Of a stretch of 64,000 nt of DNA, positions 1-11,229 are shown piece by piece. The stretch is from positions 2,958,499 through 3,022,498 of the forward strand of contig BJKQ01000006.1 in the NCBI GenBank assembly GCA_006538405.1, given 5' to 3'. The stretch's first letter is position 1. Each line of letters opens with the position of its first letter. The notes beneath the pieces were generated by a model, which was not told the origin of the DNA, did no database searches, and worked only from the letters and a program-made list of their open reading frames with translations. Position numbers and translations under genes: made by a program. This DNA comes from Hansfordia pulvinata. Taxonomy: Eukaryota; Ascomycota; Sordariomycetes; Xylariales.

Positions 1-135
1 GACGAATGCTTCCGGTGCTCGGATTGCGGCGGAGGATTCGACGACGGTCAGATCTTCCCCATCGAGAACCGGGATGGTAAGGGTGGTGCTGCCGTGCTTT
101 GCACTCAGTGTCGCTCGAGGGAGCTGAAAATGTAG
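1..135 (+). CDS. LIM-domain protein, 3' end only
   Basis: This is the last coding piece of a gene that starts before the window. The open frame runs from base 1 to a TAG at 133-135 and encodes 44 residues. It has the cysteine layout of the second zinc finger of a LIM domain: CFRCSDC near the start, then CTQC about 25 residues later, followed by a short basic tail. LIM domains are zinc-binding protein-interaction modules; in fungi they occur in Rho-GAPs and in paxillin- or Lrg1-like proteins that act at the cortex and in cell-wall signalling. Which of these this is cannot be told from the last finger. The phase at base 1 is read without knowledge of an upstream intron. Confidence 0.75.
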   Translation, partial: DECFRCSDCGGGFDDGQIFPIENRDGKGGAAVLCTQCRSRELKM

Positions 136-1198
136 TGATGGGACCAGGCGGGCGCGAGACCTCGGCGATTGTGACCCACTGACTGCATGCAAGCCATTGA
201 TTCGCGGCCTCAACCACGACAACTCACGACGATCATGACAACGAAAACAACGAGACTACGACGCAAGGGCCGCCTTCGGGTTAAAGAGGACGAGCAACGA
301 CGGTGTTATGGTTTGATTTGATTACTGCTTTTCGAGCGAGTTGGTCCCGCGAATGGTTATTTTTGTTTCGCTTATAAGGAATCTTGTGTAGTCGGTAGGC
401 ACTTGCTGTGCACCTGTAAGTTTGGATTTGCAGTCTGGCGGTCTCCAGTTTAGAAGCCAGCTGGTGTTGTTCGAATTGAGTTGCTTTTTGTGTGCTGTCA
501 TCTCTGTATGTTGATTCAACGTTGCGAAGGCTCCATGTCTTGACCTCTATTTTGCATGTCCCAGGTTATCCGACGGGCGCCTCGTTACTCTGTTCTGACG
601 TGGCTGAGTCGTGTGCAGGACTCATAATATTGCGCGAAGCTCCAGAACTACGCTGGTACCTGGACAGAACCTTCAACTCAAGGTTCCTGGAGGGACCTAC
701 GTGAGCTACTGAAGCGATGCACTCGCGCGACATGTCACACGCGAAAATACCAATTCCGTCTACATGGGAGTCGAGGCAAGAAATCGGGAACGTGTGACGC
801 CATGTCTCGTCTGGTATTAGAAAAGGAAAGTGACGAATCTGGCGTGAATTTCCATCGCAGAGTCATAAGAACCTGTCTACGCAGAGGCCGAAGCTCAGAT
901 ATCATCCACTCTTCCCCAAAAATCAAAGGCATTCCTCAACTCCAACCGTTTCCGTGGCCCTGGCGACCACTCCGGGTGCACGCCGCCTCATATCCTGCCT
1001 CAGTCATTTGCACGGTTTTCGCCTGCCTGGTTCACGGCTGCCCTGCACTGGGTGCGCTGCAGAGACGTGGGTCGGGGGCGAGAGCCGAACAGGCGGTACG
1101 TGCTTGGAGAAGGGGTCGTTGTTTGTCTTGTCGGCTTGGCAGCCATATCCATCGGTTGACATCATTGCTTGACGCAGCCGAAAGGGCACGGGGGGGCC
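136..1198. other. Intergenic, LIM gene to SUMO gene
   Basis: The two flanking genes converge here, so the stretch should hold both 3' untranslated regions. Short open frames on both strands have no recognisable motif or splice structure. I see no RNA gene or repeat. Confidence 0.5.
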
Positions 1199-1637
1199 TC
1201 AGCATCCACCAACTTGTTCCTGGTGTACCTCCAGCTGGTCTCCGTCGGCCATTTCAAGCTGCGAAGGGGGCGCAAGGTTAGCAGACTGGCCACAGCAGAA
1301 CGAACGGCTTTACTTCAAGAGATGGTGATGGGGAAGGCGTTGTGAGTAGAGGGGCTGGGCCTGGGAGGACGAGTCAGAGATGAGGATATCGGCCTACCGT
1401 GTCGGGGGTGTCAGTGGGCTGCACGCGCTGGCCCTCGAAGAGGAAGCGCAAAGAGTTGGGAGCCTTTCCCTGGCGTTCGCAGAACGCGTTCATAAGCTTT
1501 TCAAGCTTGGTGGAACGCTTGATCTTGAAGAAGACCTCGTTGTTGTTGTCGGTGACTTTGATGTTCAGATGCTCCGCGGCGGGAGCCTCCTGACGATCTC
1601 CCGTGGGGCTTCCGCCGGCTTCTTGCTCTGCAGACAT
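1199..1637 (-). CDS. SMT3: SUMO, small ubiquitin-like modifier (Smt3)
   Basis: Two exons, complement(1199..1258, 1398..1637), joined across a 139-nt intron with donor GTAGGC and acceptor CGCAG, give a 99-residue protein. The N-terminal tail of about 25 residues is flexible and acidic. The beta-grasp fold follows (HLNIKVTDNNNEVFFKIK, then RFLFEGQRV), ending in QEQVGG plus one cysteine. SUMO is conjugated through the exposed GG to lysines of nuclear proteins by the Aos1-Uba2 and Ubc9 enzymes. Here the Ulp protease would remove only the final Cys. The start chosen is the Met of MSAEQEAGG; an upstream in-frame Met exists (1712) but adds a Pro/Ser-rich stretch that does not look like SUMO. No lysine in a clear PsiKxE consensus is seen in the tail. 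Confidence 0.95.
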
Positions 1638-3046
1638 TTTGGGTTGGCGGATGCTTGGTGGTTCGGTGCAAGTCGCGATGGAGGGGCTCGTCGGACGGTG
1701 GGGCGGATACACAGAGGGCGAAAGGGCCGGGAGAGTTTGGAATGCGAGAGATGGTGAGGAAGTGGCAGAGTTCTGGAGCGCCGGCCGACGAAGGTGGTGG
1801 GTGTGGTGAAGGGTGTTGTCGGAAGACAGATCAGGCAGAGGCCGGAGTCAGTCAGGGAGAATGGAAGTGATGGCGCAGACCTGTTGGACGGCAGTGTGGG
1901 TGGGCTTAGCTTAGGTAATGGCATGGAAGAAGGTAGAGTTGGTCGAGTTGGTGGGGTTCGGGCGTGCTTGCCGCCTGGAAACTGGCAGGTGCGACCCAGC
2001 AGCAGGGCGTGCCTTCCGCCCCAGGCTGGCACTGCCCAGTCCGATTCAGCCTGGCCCGACTTGTCGGTGTTGGCGACGGCTTCAAGCGCCTGGAACGGTT
2101 TGCAGGTCCGACCGCTTTCCACATTACCTCCCATCCAGCGGGTGGAGGTACCACACGCGTCCCACTGCAGTCACCATGCACTCATTCCTGGTATTTGCGT
2201 GTAGAGAGAACCTGCAGGTTTTGCATGAACAAGTCAATGTTTCGAGGCACCCACCACCACCACCAGGCCCTGGACAGTACGAGTAGGCAGGCTGTAGGAC
2301 GTTCCATTCTCGTACGGAATACCTCGGGTGTACTTCCTTGCGTGAAGTCGACGTGAGAAGCCGGTCTGGCCAACTTCATGGAATTCAATCTCCATTCAGC
2401 TGCTCTTTCGACCTGAAAATGATTTCTGCTCATGTGTGTTCTGAGCGAGCCTGTCGCACACCAAAACAGTATTCAGTAGAGTTCTGTAGGCACAATCTAC
2501 CCTGCGAACGACTTGGTTCTCCACGACGCTTCCAAGCCGGCTCCGTCTGAGTGAATAGGTACCTGATCCACCTGAGGAATTACATATGTCCCGCCATTGG
2601 GGATACCATTGCCTTTCTCCTGTCTGCAACTGGCACTCTGAGAGCCGTGTGATGACCTTGCTATCCGCCGGACTACATACTGATGTAGGGATGTGTGCCA
2701 CTCGGGCCTGCAAGTAGGGTATCGTACACTGATGAGAGTCCTCTCCACTGAACATCTTGGTGGCTAAGGTACGTAAGGTACTGCCCAGTGCCGTGTACCA
2801 CCGGCCGCAACAAAATTACATCATCGTCGCTCAAGCAACGTCCCTTTTTCTCCCCTTCTCTTTGAATGTTCCAGGCAAAGTTCAGCCGCCACCCTCAGCC
2901 TCGCATACTACTCCGCACACGTCACACGTCGTCAGCCTACAATTACTCAGACTCGCTGCTGACCTTCAAGTTGCAAATTGGAGCTACGACGATTGCCATA
3001 CAGAAGGCAACCTTTCGTCAAAAGCCGTGCCATCTTCCCATCCAGA
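1638..3046. other. Divergent intergenic region between SUMO and Cmc4
   Basis: The SUMO gene leaves to the left and cmc4 to the right, so both promoters should be here. Open frames on both strands are proline-rich or unstructured and carry no domain. I could not pick a convincing TATA element. Confidence 0.45.
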
Positions 3047-3526
3047 ATGGTCAGTCTCTTCGTGTGACCGATGCTCTGCCGCATCATTGGCGACCGACCG
3101 ACGCGGCCTCGGGCTGATCAGGAATTCTCTAAATGCACAGGGCGCAAACCAGGATCTTGATGCGAAACCGCCGTGCCATCCGCGTGCAGTAAGTCCTTGT
3201 GGCTGTAGTCCAAAAATGTACTACCAAGCGAAGCTGACTGAAAAACCTGCTGCAGTGCGCCATTCAAGGTACGCGCGAGTCCAGCGTTTGCTCAAGCCGG
3301 CTTGACGTAGGGAGCCACAGCTAATCTGCCAGCAGACTGCTTGACCAAGAACTCATATGATGAGACCAAATGCCAGCACCTGATAGATGCTCTTTACGAC
3401 TGTTGTGACGCCTTTTATCGGAAGAACGGCGACAATGCCTCAACGGTCAGCTGCCCTAAGCCCAACCTCCTCCGTCTCAAGATGAAGCAACGTGCCGACG
3501 CGAGCAACGCGGGGTCTAAGAATTGA
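3047..3526 (+). CDS. CMC4: Cmc4, twin Cx9C mitochondrial intermembrane-space protein
   Basis: Four exons, 3047..3049, 3141..3188, 3256..3268 and 3336..3526, give an 84-residue protein. The first exon is the ATG alone and the third is a 13-nt micro-exon. The translation carries CHPRAC, AIQDC, a KC, then DALYDCC and a late SCPK: the cysteine pattern of the Cmc4 family. These small proteins are imported by the Mia40-Erv1 disulfide relay and act in the intermembrane space, some in cytochrome c oxidase assembly. All splice sites are GT-AG; the introns are 91, 67 and 67 nt. The start exon is inferred from frame and from a good GTCAGT donor after the ATG. A longer first exon cannot be ruled out, but the family begins only a few residues before the first Cys. 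Confidence 0.87.
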
Positions 3527-5002
3527 ACATGGGCCCTGGCCTGCGACGGACGCCTCCGGAGCCAGACGAGGGTCATCATAGGAAAGGGTTTGACGATAGC
3601 TTCGTCGTAGGCGCAGGCCAGATGCTATCCCCGGTAGCACCGTGTATCATGTATGTAGTCAAGTGAAGCTTCACGCCTCCTGCCTCGCGTGTCGCCCCAA
3701 GGTGATCTCCGTGCAGACCCGTCTGCAACTATTGCCGACGCGAGCGAGCACGGCTGAAGACAGCTTCGGCGAAGCGACAACACCTTGGAGCGACAGTATG
3801 CTTAAGAGGCCTAGCATACATGCACAGGCAGACCGTGGTCGAGCTGAGTCAACACCATCATAGGAGAAAAGCGAGGATGTGCCACACGTCCTTATTCACG
3901 TCGACCCAAATGTAAGGATTCGGGCAACATTTTACGGAGAGTGAAGAGGTTTTCTCTAGGCGATCCATGAGCACGCAGGGAGATCTCGAGGGATCTGGAC
4001 AAGCATTGATTACAAAGAATGGCTCGTCCCGGGACTCTAATTGGAATGCCGATGACATTGAAGAGAAAAAGGAGAAGAAGTGAAAAGACGGCAGGCGCCG
4101 TCGGCCGCGTTTTGAGTCTGAATTTTAGGTGGGGACCGCGTCTGCTCGGGTAGTGCATATGTGGGTGCTATTCAGCTACCGAGCCGCTGCGTTGCTGGGA
4201 ACATGCATTCACCAGATGTAGCGAGTATCGATACGAGTGGTCACAGGCAGTGGGTCTCCCTCACTGGAGTGCTCCAACGGCCAGAACCAGGCAGACGACG
4301 CGCTAAGGTGCGTAGATATGATCACCTTATTCTCATGTACCTATACATTTCTGATATCACGGCGCGAACCTGGAACCGGAGTGGTGCTGCGTCTGCTAGC
4401 TTCTCGTCACGACTCCCAGGTTTGCGGTCGTGTAACAGCTCAGAGTTGCATGCAGTAATTTGATCAGCAACACGGCCAAGACCTTCACCACGCCCTCGAG
4501 CTCAATCCCCGGGAAGCCCATCCAGTGTTTGCGTACGTCCTGTGCTACACCGTCGTCTTCCGTTCGTGTCACATCCGTTATCCGCCCTGCTCTGCGTCCA
4601 GCCGCTGGGCTTAACAAACACGACCGATACCAGGGCTGTTTCCCCAAAATTCCTGTCGCGTCCGCTCTCACCCAACCGCCGCCAACAACAGCACCATCAG
4701 CACGACCAGCATCGATTACGACAGTCCACTTGCGACACTCCCGCCAAGCAATCTGCGAGGCCGCCGCGGCCGTTGCTTCCCGGCCATCAATCGTCGCGTG
4801 CGCCTCTTGCTGCTGCCCAGCGTCCCGTCCTCGTCGCGCTGGCGCTGGCCAGATCCGGCCCAAGCAGGCCCTACTTGGCTGCCCTTTGTAGGCGACGTGG
4901 GCACTTTGATCATGCTGGTCGCCACCTGCCACCTGCCAACCCAGCGTCGATAGAATCACAACCCAAATCTTTCCTTTCGACTTCGACCAGCTCTCTTGCG
5001 CC
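3527..5002. other. Intergenic region and leader of the Nup84 gene
   Basis: No coding sequence is supported. The last 500 bases before 5003 are C- and T-rich, as is common in fungal 5' untranslated regions. A 235-residue antisense open frame (4396-5103, minus) has no recognisable motif and runs into the Nup84 exon. Confidence 0.45.
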
Positions 5003-7995
5003 ATGTCGCTCGAGGTGGACCCCGTAGCGGACGGCTTCGCCTGCGATGAAGACTTCACCCACGATGCCGAACGCTTCTCCAAGGCTCTCGACGCCATTTC
5101 CATTCCTCGATCCTCTCCTGCCGAGCAGCGCGCCGAGCTCTTCCGCCTCGCCGAACACTACCATCAGTATGCCGCCGATCAGGTGAACGCCCTGCGTGAC
5201 TCTCTGCATCATGCCAGGGCCACTCGCCTGCGCCAGTCCGAGGATGTCTCCAGCCAGGATTCGATGGAACTCGACGACAACGCACACGGCGCCGCGGCCA
5301 ACGACGGTGAAATTGCGGCCATCCGCGCTGGCTTGAACGACTGGGAGCAAGAGGCCCAGACCTGGGACATGCTGCGCCGCCTTCTCCCTCTGCGATATTC
5401 CTCCGAAAAGCCCACACCGGCTCCCGACACTTCCAGATCCCCTTCAACATCCAGTCTATGGCGCGATTTTATCGAGTCCGACCTTGTTGCCCAGGAGCGC
5501 AAGGCGGTACTTGAGGCGCTTCAGCACAGCGCTGATGAAAACCGGCCCGATATCGATTCTTTGGTTCACGACTACCAGCAGCGCGCAGACCGCGGCGATA
5601 TCATTGCTTTTGGGTGGTTGCACACCAAGGCAGAGATCAAGAAGCAGAAGACCACCAAAGGGTGGTCTGGCGCTCTCGACCCAAACACTTCGGACGCCAG
5701 TCAGCTGGTGGTCCTTGACGCTAACAAGCCGTCAGTCGAGCCTCTCGTGACCCAGCTTGACCCTGACGTTGCCACTCGTCAGGGTCGGAAACTCCAGCCC
5801 CAAGATGAGTACTTCGAACGTTCCATTTGGCTGGGCTGTTTCGAGCTGCTGCGGAGAGGGAGAGGCTTGTCCGAGATCCGCGATTGGTGCATTGAGAGAA
5901 CAGAGGCCTGGAGAGCTGTGAGCATGTCCGCGATGCCCTTATCCAAGGACGGGGACGAGGCCGGGAGTGGCGGCTCCGCCGATCCTCTCTCCACGCTCCT
6001 CTGGAGGCGAACATCGTTCGCACTCGCGCGCCAGGGCGGCTCCGACGACTACGAGCGTGCTGTTTACGGCATTCTCTCGGGCGATATCTCGAGCGTTGAG
6101 AAAGTCTGTCGGTCGTGGGATGACATAGTATTTGCTCATTACAACGCTCTACTGCGAACCCAGTTCGACTCTCATATCATCAAAAGGTCCCCACCCGACG
6201 CCACGGCCGCCGTCACGCAGTCGCTCCCGGCCTTTGACGCTGTCCAGTTTCACGGGGACGCTACGTCTTTGGGCGAACGCCTAATGCGCTCTCTCGAGTC
6301 CAACCCCAAGACTTCCGCCGAGGCCCGCACGCCCATCAAGGCCTTACAAGCAGCAATCGTCTCGAACACTCTCAGCCAGTACATTTACGACTCTGGCTTG
6401 ATGCTCGGCAGAAGCGCCAACGAGCACGAGACTTCGGCCTTGATCCCTGACTTTGGCTTCTCAAAGGGCACAGTCGATTCGGCCAAGTTCTTCCGCTTGG
6501 ATAACACCCGCGGACTGCGCATTCTGGTGCACGCCTACCTGCTTGTTTCGAACCTTGACGAGCTCCAAAATGAGGTTGGCGGGAATAGGGGTCACTCGGA
6601 CTGGCACAAGACTCAAGAGAACATCATTGCTGCCTACGCCAGCTCGCTCAGGCTCCACGGCATGAACATGCTGTTGCCGCTGTATTGCTCCAAGCTCCAC
6701 GGCGACCGTGCCTTCTTCACGCTGAGCCGCAACGTCAGCAAATTGCCAAACGTTGAGGATCGGCAGTTTCTGCTCAGGATCATGGGCAAGCTTGGCATGG
6801 ACACTGCCAAATTTGTGCTGTTCCAGCCAGAATCACTTTTCCAGCAATTCCCAGATCCCAACCCTGGTCGTATCTCCGGCTCTTTCAATGTCTTCGACGA
6901 CGAACCCCCGTCTGTCCCGTACGGACGCCCCCTGATCCCGGACTTTCTCGGTGAAATTCCCGACGAGCTCGATGCCGTTGACGAGCAGCTCATCCAGTCG
7001 CTCGAGTGGTTCCTGCTTGTCGATGGGCTATGGCATGAGATGTTCCGAGTCGGCACGCAGATTTACAAGGGTTTCTTCAGTAAGTCGACTTCCAGCGTCT
7101 ATCTGCTCAGGGATACACACTAATTCGTGAACAGAAAACCTCAATCTTCAAGCAGCGCGTTGCGTTTCAGAGCGTGTTCGATGCTCTCTCATTCTCAGCA
7201 CGAAGGGCCGCGTTCCCGACCCCGGAAGAGATGCTGACGACCCCATATGGTTCGAGAGCATTCGGGAGGACGTTGAGAATGGCACATACTTGGAGACTGG
7301 TTTCAGTGAGGCCGAGTACGCCGCGGCTCGTGAATTCTACGAACTAGAGTGCCTGATACGCACCGTTGACTCGATGGAGACCATCGCATCGCTCACCGGC
7401 ATGATGAGAAGGTGGGTGAAACCCCGAGAGTCACCAGATGGCAGCCACCCAGGTGACCGTAGGACCTCTATAGCTGACCGTACCAACAGGGGTGACGAGC
7501 TGGGAAGGAACTTCTGGGCATCAGTGTTGGGTGAGACCAAGTGTCTCAAGAGGATTTCGCAGCCCTTGCTCGAGAATTGGCTTCTCGAGACCATCGAAGG
7601 TATGTGCTTGAAACGGCGGCCCTCAATAACCCCGCAGCGGAGAACCACGACAACTGACAAACTTTGGGTACACAGAAGACGAAGAATACCATCTTCTGCG
7701 AGAAGCATACCTGCCCGAGATAACTCTTGGGCTCCTGAGTGCGCTACAGTTTTCCGGCACGCAAATCTCCAGAGACAATCTCCTCGAGGCCATGGAAATT
7801 GCGGCCTTAGTGGCCAGGAAAGACTCGGACCTAGCCTCGGTGCTCATGAGCACCGGGCGCATGAAGGAGCTGTTAGAGGGACTGGCCAACTGCAGCAAGG
7901 CACTTGCGATCACCTCTACAGACAAGAAGGCATCAAAGGCAAATACCAAAAGGTTTCGGGAGCTGGGCTGGACAAAGGAATTGTGGTCTGTCTGA
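5003..7995 (+). CDS. NUP84: Nucleoporin Nup84/Nup107, Y-complex subunit
   Basis: Four exons, 5003..7079, 7135..7411, 7490..7599 and 7676..7995, read in frame to a 927-residue protein. The introns are 55, 78 and 76 nt, with GTAAGT, GTGGGT and GTATGT donors and CTAAT or CTGAC branch points. The protein is almost wholly alpha-helical. It has the LQSLEWFLLVDGLWHEMF segment typical of the C-terminal half of the Nup107 family and ends in a run of helices. Nup84 is a scaffold member of the Nup84-Nup133-Nup120 coat of the nuclear pore, needed for pore assembly and mRNA export. The length fits filamentous-fungal members and exceeds the yeast protein by about 200 residues. Residues about 130-330 are more polar and probably loop-rich. 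No frame problem is seen. Confidence 0.92.
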
Positions 7996-9441
7996 TAGAC
8001 CCACATATTTGTATAGATCGATACCCCTAATCGGAGCCAGCCGCGGCTCAATAGCTGTGCATAGGTCTGGGTCATCCATTTCTTGACCACGAAGACCGCA
8101 CGAGCAGTGCGTATATGAGAGTGAAGCGGGGCTGTTCGTAGTGATGGCCCTCCTGGCGGCGAACACAGGCGACGCGAGTGACACTGTGCTCAATAGAACG
8201 AACTATTCCCACATTGGCCGCGTGTGTGTCTGGAGGAGGCGTGGTAGGAGGGATGATGATGTACAAGCTACCTAATGGTAAAAGTGACGACGTTGTAGTG
8301 GAGAGTAGGACCACAGGTTGGGCACAACATGCCAGAGTAGCGACACGTCCGGTCCGTCGGCCTCCCGTTCTCACGACTGGATGAAAATAGGTAGATATCG
8401 TCAGTGTAGCTGTGACAGCACACGCAGTTCAAAGAGCGTCGTTCCGCGTTTAGGCTGCCAGACACATTCCAGCGAGGACCACGACCTGGCTTTGCGCGAG
8501 AGCCAGTTCCCTTCTCAGCCCAGCCAGAATGTTTGAGAAGCAGAATAAGTTCATCCGAACATATGGGTAAGAGAAAATGTAGGATTATCAAAACTTTAGA
8601 GAAGACTCTTCTACACGGTGACGAACGGTTGACACCCGGGTCACGAAAAGGGGGCAGGCCAAGCAGCCGTGCTTTTAGGAGGGCCCGGGTGATAACGCGG
8701 ATTCCAAGTCTGCCGTGATACACCATATGACTTTCCCGAGTCGTCGCTTTCTGCTGATAGAGAGGTCTGCGCGAAACTATTCAGGTCTTCATTACGCTCG
8801 AGTACGAGTGTTGCTTTCTTTCCATGGGGCCACGACCCCTGACAAATGAGGGCAATCGAGATAATTGAGCAGGTTGGAATGAACATAGAGAGTTTCGAGA
8901 GTATAGTGAGCAGAAGCACGCTGAGATCGTGCCACCAATGCTTCTCTGACCACTCCATACATCCAAGGTTTGGTCGAAAAGGGACATGAGAAAACTCAAG
9001 AGCGGTACTTCACCTGCGAGGCAGGCGCGCACGGTTGTACATTCGCTCGTGCGCTGTACCCGATACGGTTTGCGCGGTAACGGTGCCCGCATTCTCGGCA
9101 GGTACTCGAACCGGTCTTACGGTGCAGCCACCTACATGTACCTAACTTAGGAGGCATGTACTCGTACGAGGGCAGCGCCCCTGCCATCGCACTGCCATTA
9201 CGTAGGTAGGTAGGTGCGTGCCCTCAACCCGCGACACGTCCCGAGTCGGCCGCCTGCCAGTAAGTACGTCCCAGTCGCAATGCATTATCACCGCCGCCAC
9301 CACCACCATTACCGCCTGCAAGCTTGCTACTGACCGACAGAATCGAGGAGCCACCCCAAGCGCTTGGCCTCACTGCGAAACCGTGCCACCAGCAAGGCTC
9401 TCCTCTACGCAGCATTCGCCCATACCGGCCTTGCGCGCGTC
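7996..9441. other. Intergenic, Nup84 to Vps37
   Basis: No gene supported. The stretch holds one copy of the dispersed TACTCGTACGAG-type motif (9159-9170) and a CTACCT/TAGGTA repeat near 9200. Open frames are short and without motifs. Confidence 0.45.
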
Positions 9442-10399
9442 ATGTACAGTCCTGGAGGCCGGCCCCCGCCTCCGGTGCCACCGCCCAAGAGCAACAGCCA
9501 CGATGCCAGCCGCTTCGGGAGTCCGACGGCCGGGGGCGCGGCCATGGCCCTGACGCCAGTCGAAGCCGCGGCACGCGGGATATCCGTGGATGCATCCGGC
9601 CTGATACCGGCGCCGAGCGGGTCGGGCTCCGGCCCTCCTCCGGCCCAGCAGCCCCATTCGCATCTCGAGGCCATGAGCGGCGCCACCCCGAGGCCCAGGT
9701 CGCGCAAGAAGACCCCGGCGACCAGTGGTTGCCCCAATTCCTCCAGGATAAGTCGTCAGTCGCCCAGCCCCCTCTCCCCTTCGATCAGCATGGGCATCTC
9801 TGGCGGTCCCGTGCGCTCCTTGCCTGTGAGAACCCCTCGGCGCTGACATGGCCACCTCTCTCTTTCTCTCCCTGAGCGCGCACAGCAAGCAAGACCTGGC
9901 CGAAATCCTAGGCAGCCAGGACCTACTCAACGCCCTCACCCACTCGCCGTCGACCAAGCACCCCTCGCTCGCGGCGACCGACGAGGCGCTGCTGGCCGCG
10001 CTCAACGATAACATCGGCCTGGCCAACCACCTGGTCCAGGTCGAGGCACGCCTCGCGCACCAGCGCGCCTCGGCCCAGGCGCAGCTTCTCTCCACGCACG
10101 CCCTCGAGCGCCAGTGGCGCCAGAAGGAGGCCGAGATGGACCGCGCCCTGGCGCCCTTCGCCCCCTCGTCGCTCTACCAGCGCCTGACGCACGCCCTGCA
10201 GGAGCAGGACGCCATCTGCGCCGCCATGGAAGAGAGCTTCCTCGACGGCAGCGGCGGCAGCGGCGGCGACGACGCCCCGGCATCGGAGCGCGAGACCCTC
10301 GACTGGGTTCGCCGCTACCGCGAGGTCAAGAAGCTCTCCTACCTGCGCCACGAGCGCAAGGAGCGCTGGAACGAGCGGCGGGTGGGCGGCTGGCGCTGA
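9442..10399 (+). CDS. VPS37: Vps37, ESCRT-I subunit (Mod(r) domain), one base short
   Basis: Exon 1 is 9442..9754 and exon 2 is 9886..10399, with a 131-nt intron (donor GTCAGT, pyrimidine-rich acceptor). The N-terminus begins MYSPGGRPPPP and is Pro/Ser/Gly-rich. The C-terminal 180 residues form the coiled Mod(r) region: KQDLAEILGSQ, a long helical pair, then DWVRRYREVKK and a conserved C-terminal VGGWR. Vps37 joins Vps23 and Vps28 in ESCRT-I, which sorts ubiquitinated cargo into multivesicular endosomes. The Pro-rich frame and the frame entering GDQWLPQFLQ differ by one base. Adding one base, for example in CCCC at 9686-9689, joins them and gives 275 residues. An unusual intron removing about 110 nt of the Pro-rich part is a weaker alternative. 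Confidence 0.82.
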
Positions 10400-11229
10400 C
10401 ACTTTTGCCTCCATCATCACCATCACGATTCCTGCTCGTGCTGTCCGCCGAGCCTCACCGTATACTCTACAGGGGCGTTATGTGCATAATGTCTGCCGCG
10501 CGTCTGCACTCGCGACTGCAGGACATGATCTAAACACATCTCAGGCCCCGTAGCAGTGGGAAGGGCAAGTTGAACCCTTGCGCATCAAACCTGCCAGGCC
10601 CGCCTTCAAACTGTTAGCACGGCGAGGCAGCAGCACACGCGGGCAGAGGTGTGCGTTCTCGGCAAGGGAAGTACGACGGTGCTGTGCGCGAATCAGCTGG
10701 GTTGTCGTGAGCTACACCCCCGTCGGTGTGAACCCATGGCTTCGATGTTTCAATGATGAGCCTGGTACCAGATTTGGGGACGCGCTGGGGCCAGTTACTG
10801 TACATCGAACTGCCAGCTATTCCTGGCATCGGGCGTATCAAACTACCATGATCAACGCGCCGATAGGTGTGAGCATACATCCGGCGGAAGCGAGGGCATA
10901 GCGTTATAGAAGGAAGCAACACGCAAGCATGCGGCTCCTCGAGTCTTACAATGACTTTTTTTTTTATCTCATCGAACCCCCGTTTTCTCGTGTCCTGATC
11001 TTTCGACCCGAGTCTCTGTCCGAGAATCCACGCCCGATTGGTATCTTCGTAGCGCTCTTGTGTATGAAAAGTTGGGGCGTTTCCACGGTCCTCCGGGCCC
11101 TGCCCTTGAATGCCGCGGGGCGTCTCGCCGAGAGGCTCATTAATGATGTATATAGACTGGCCGCTTTCCAAATTTCAAATGTGTACAGGCGCGCAAAGCC
11201 CTTGCTTGGCAACCATGCTCGCTGTCCCC
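10400..11229. other. Convergent 3' regions, Vps37 and the 11-12 kb gene
   Basis: Nothing but the two 3' untranslated regions is expected, and nothing else is seen. Confidence 0.5.

Noticed and set aside
4396..5103. 235-codon open frame on the minus strand
   Set aside because: It overlaps the start of the Nup84 exon, has no motif and no splice context.
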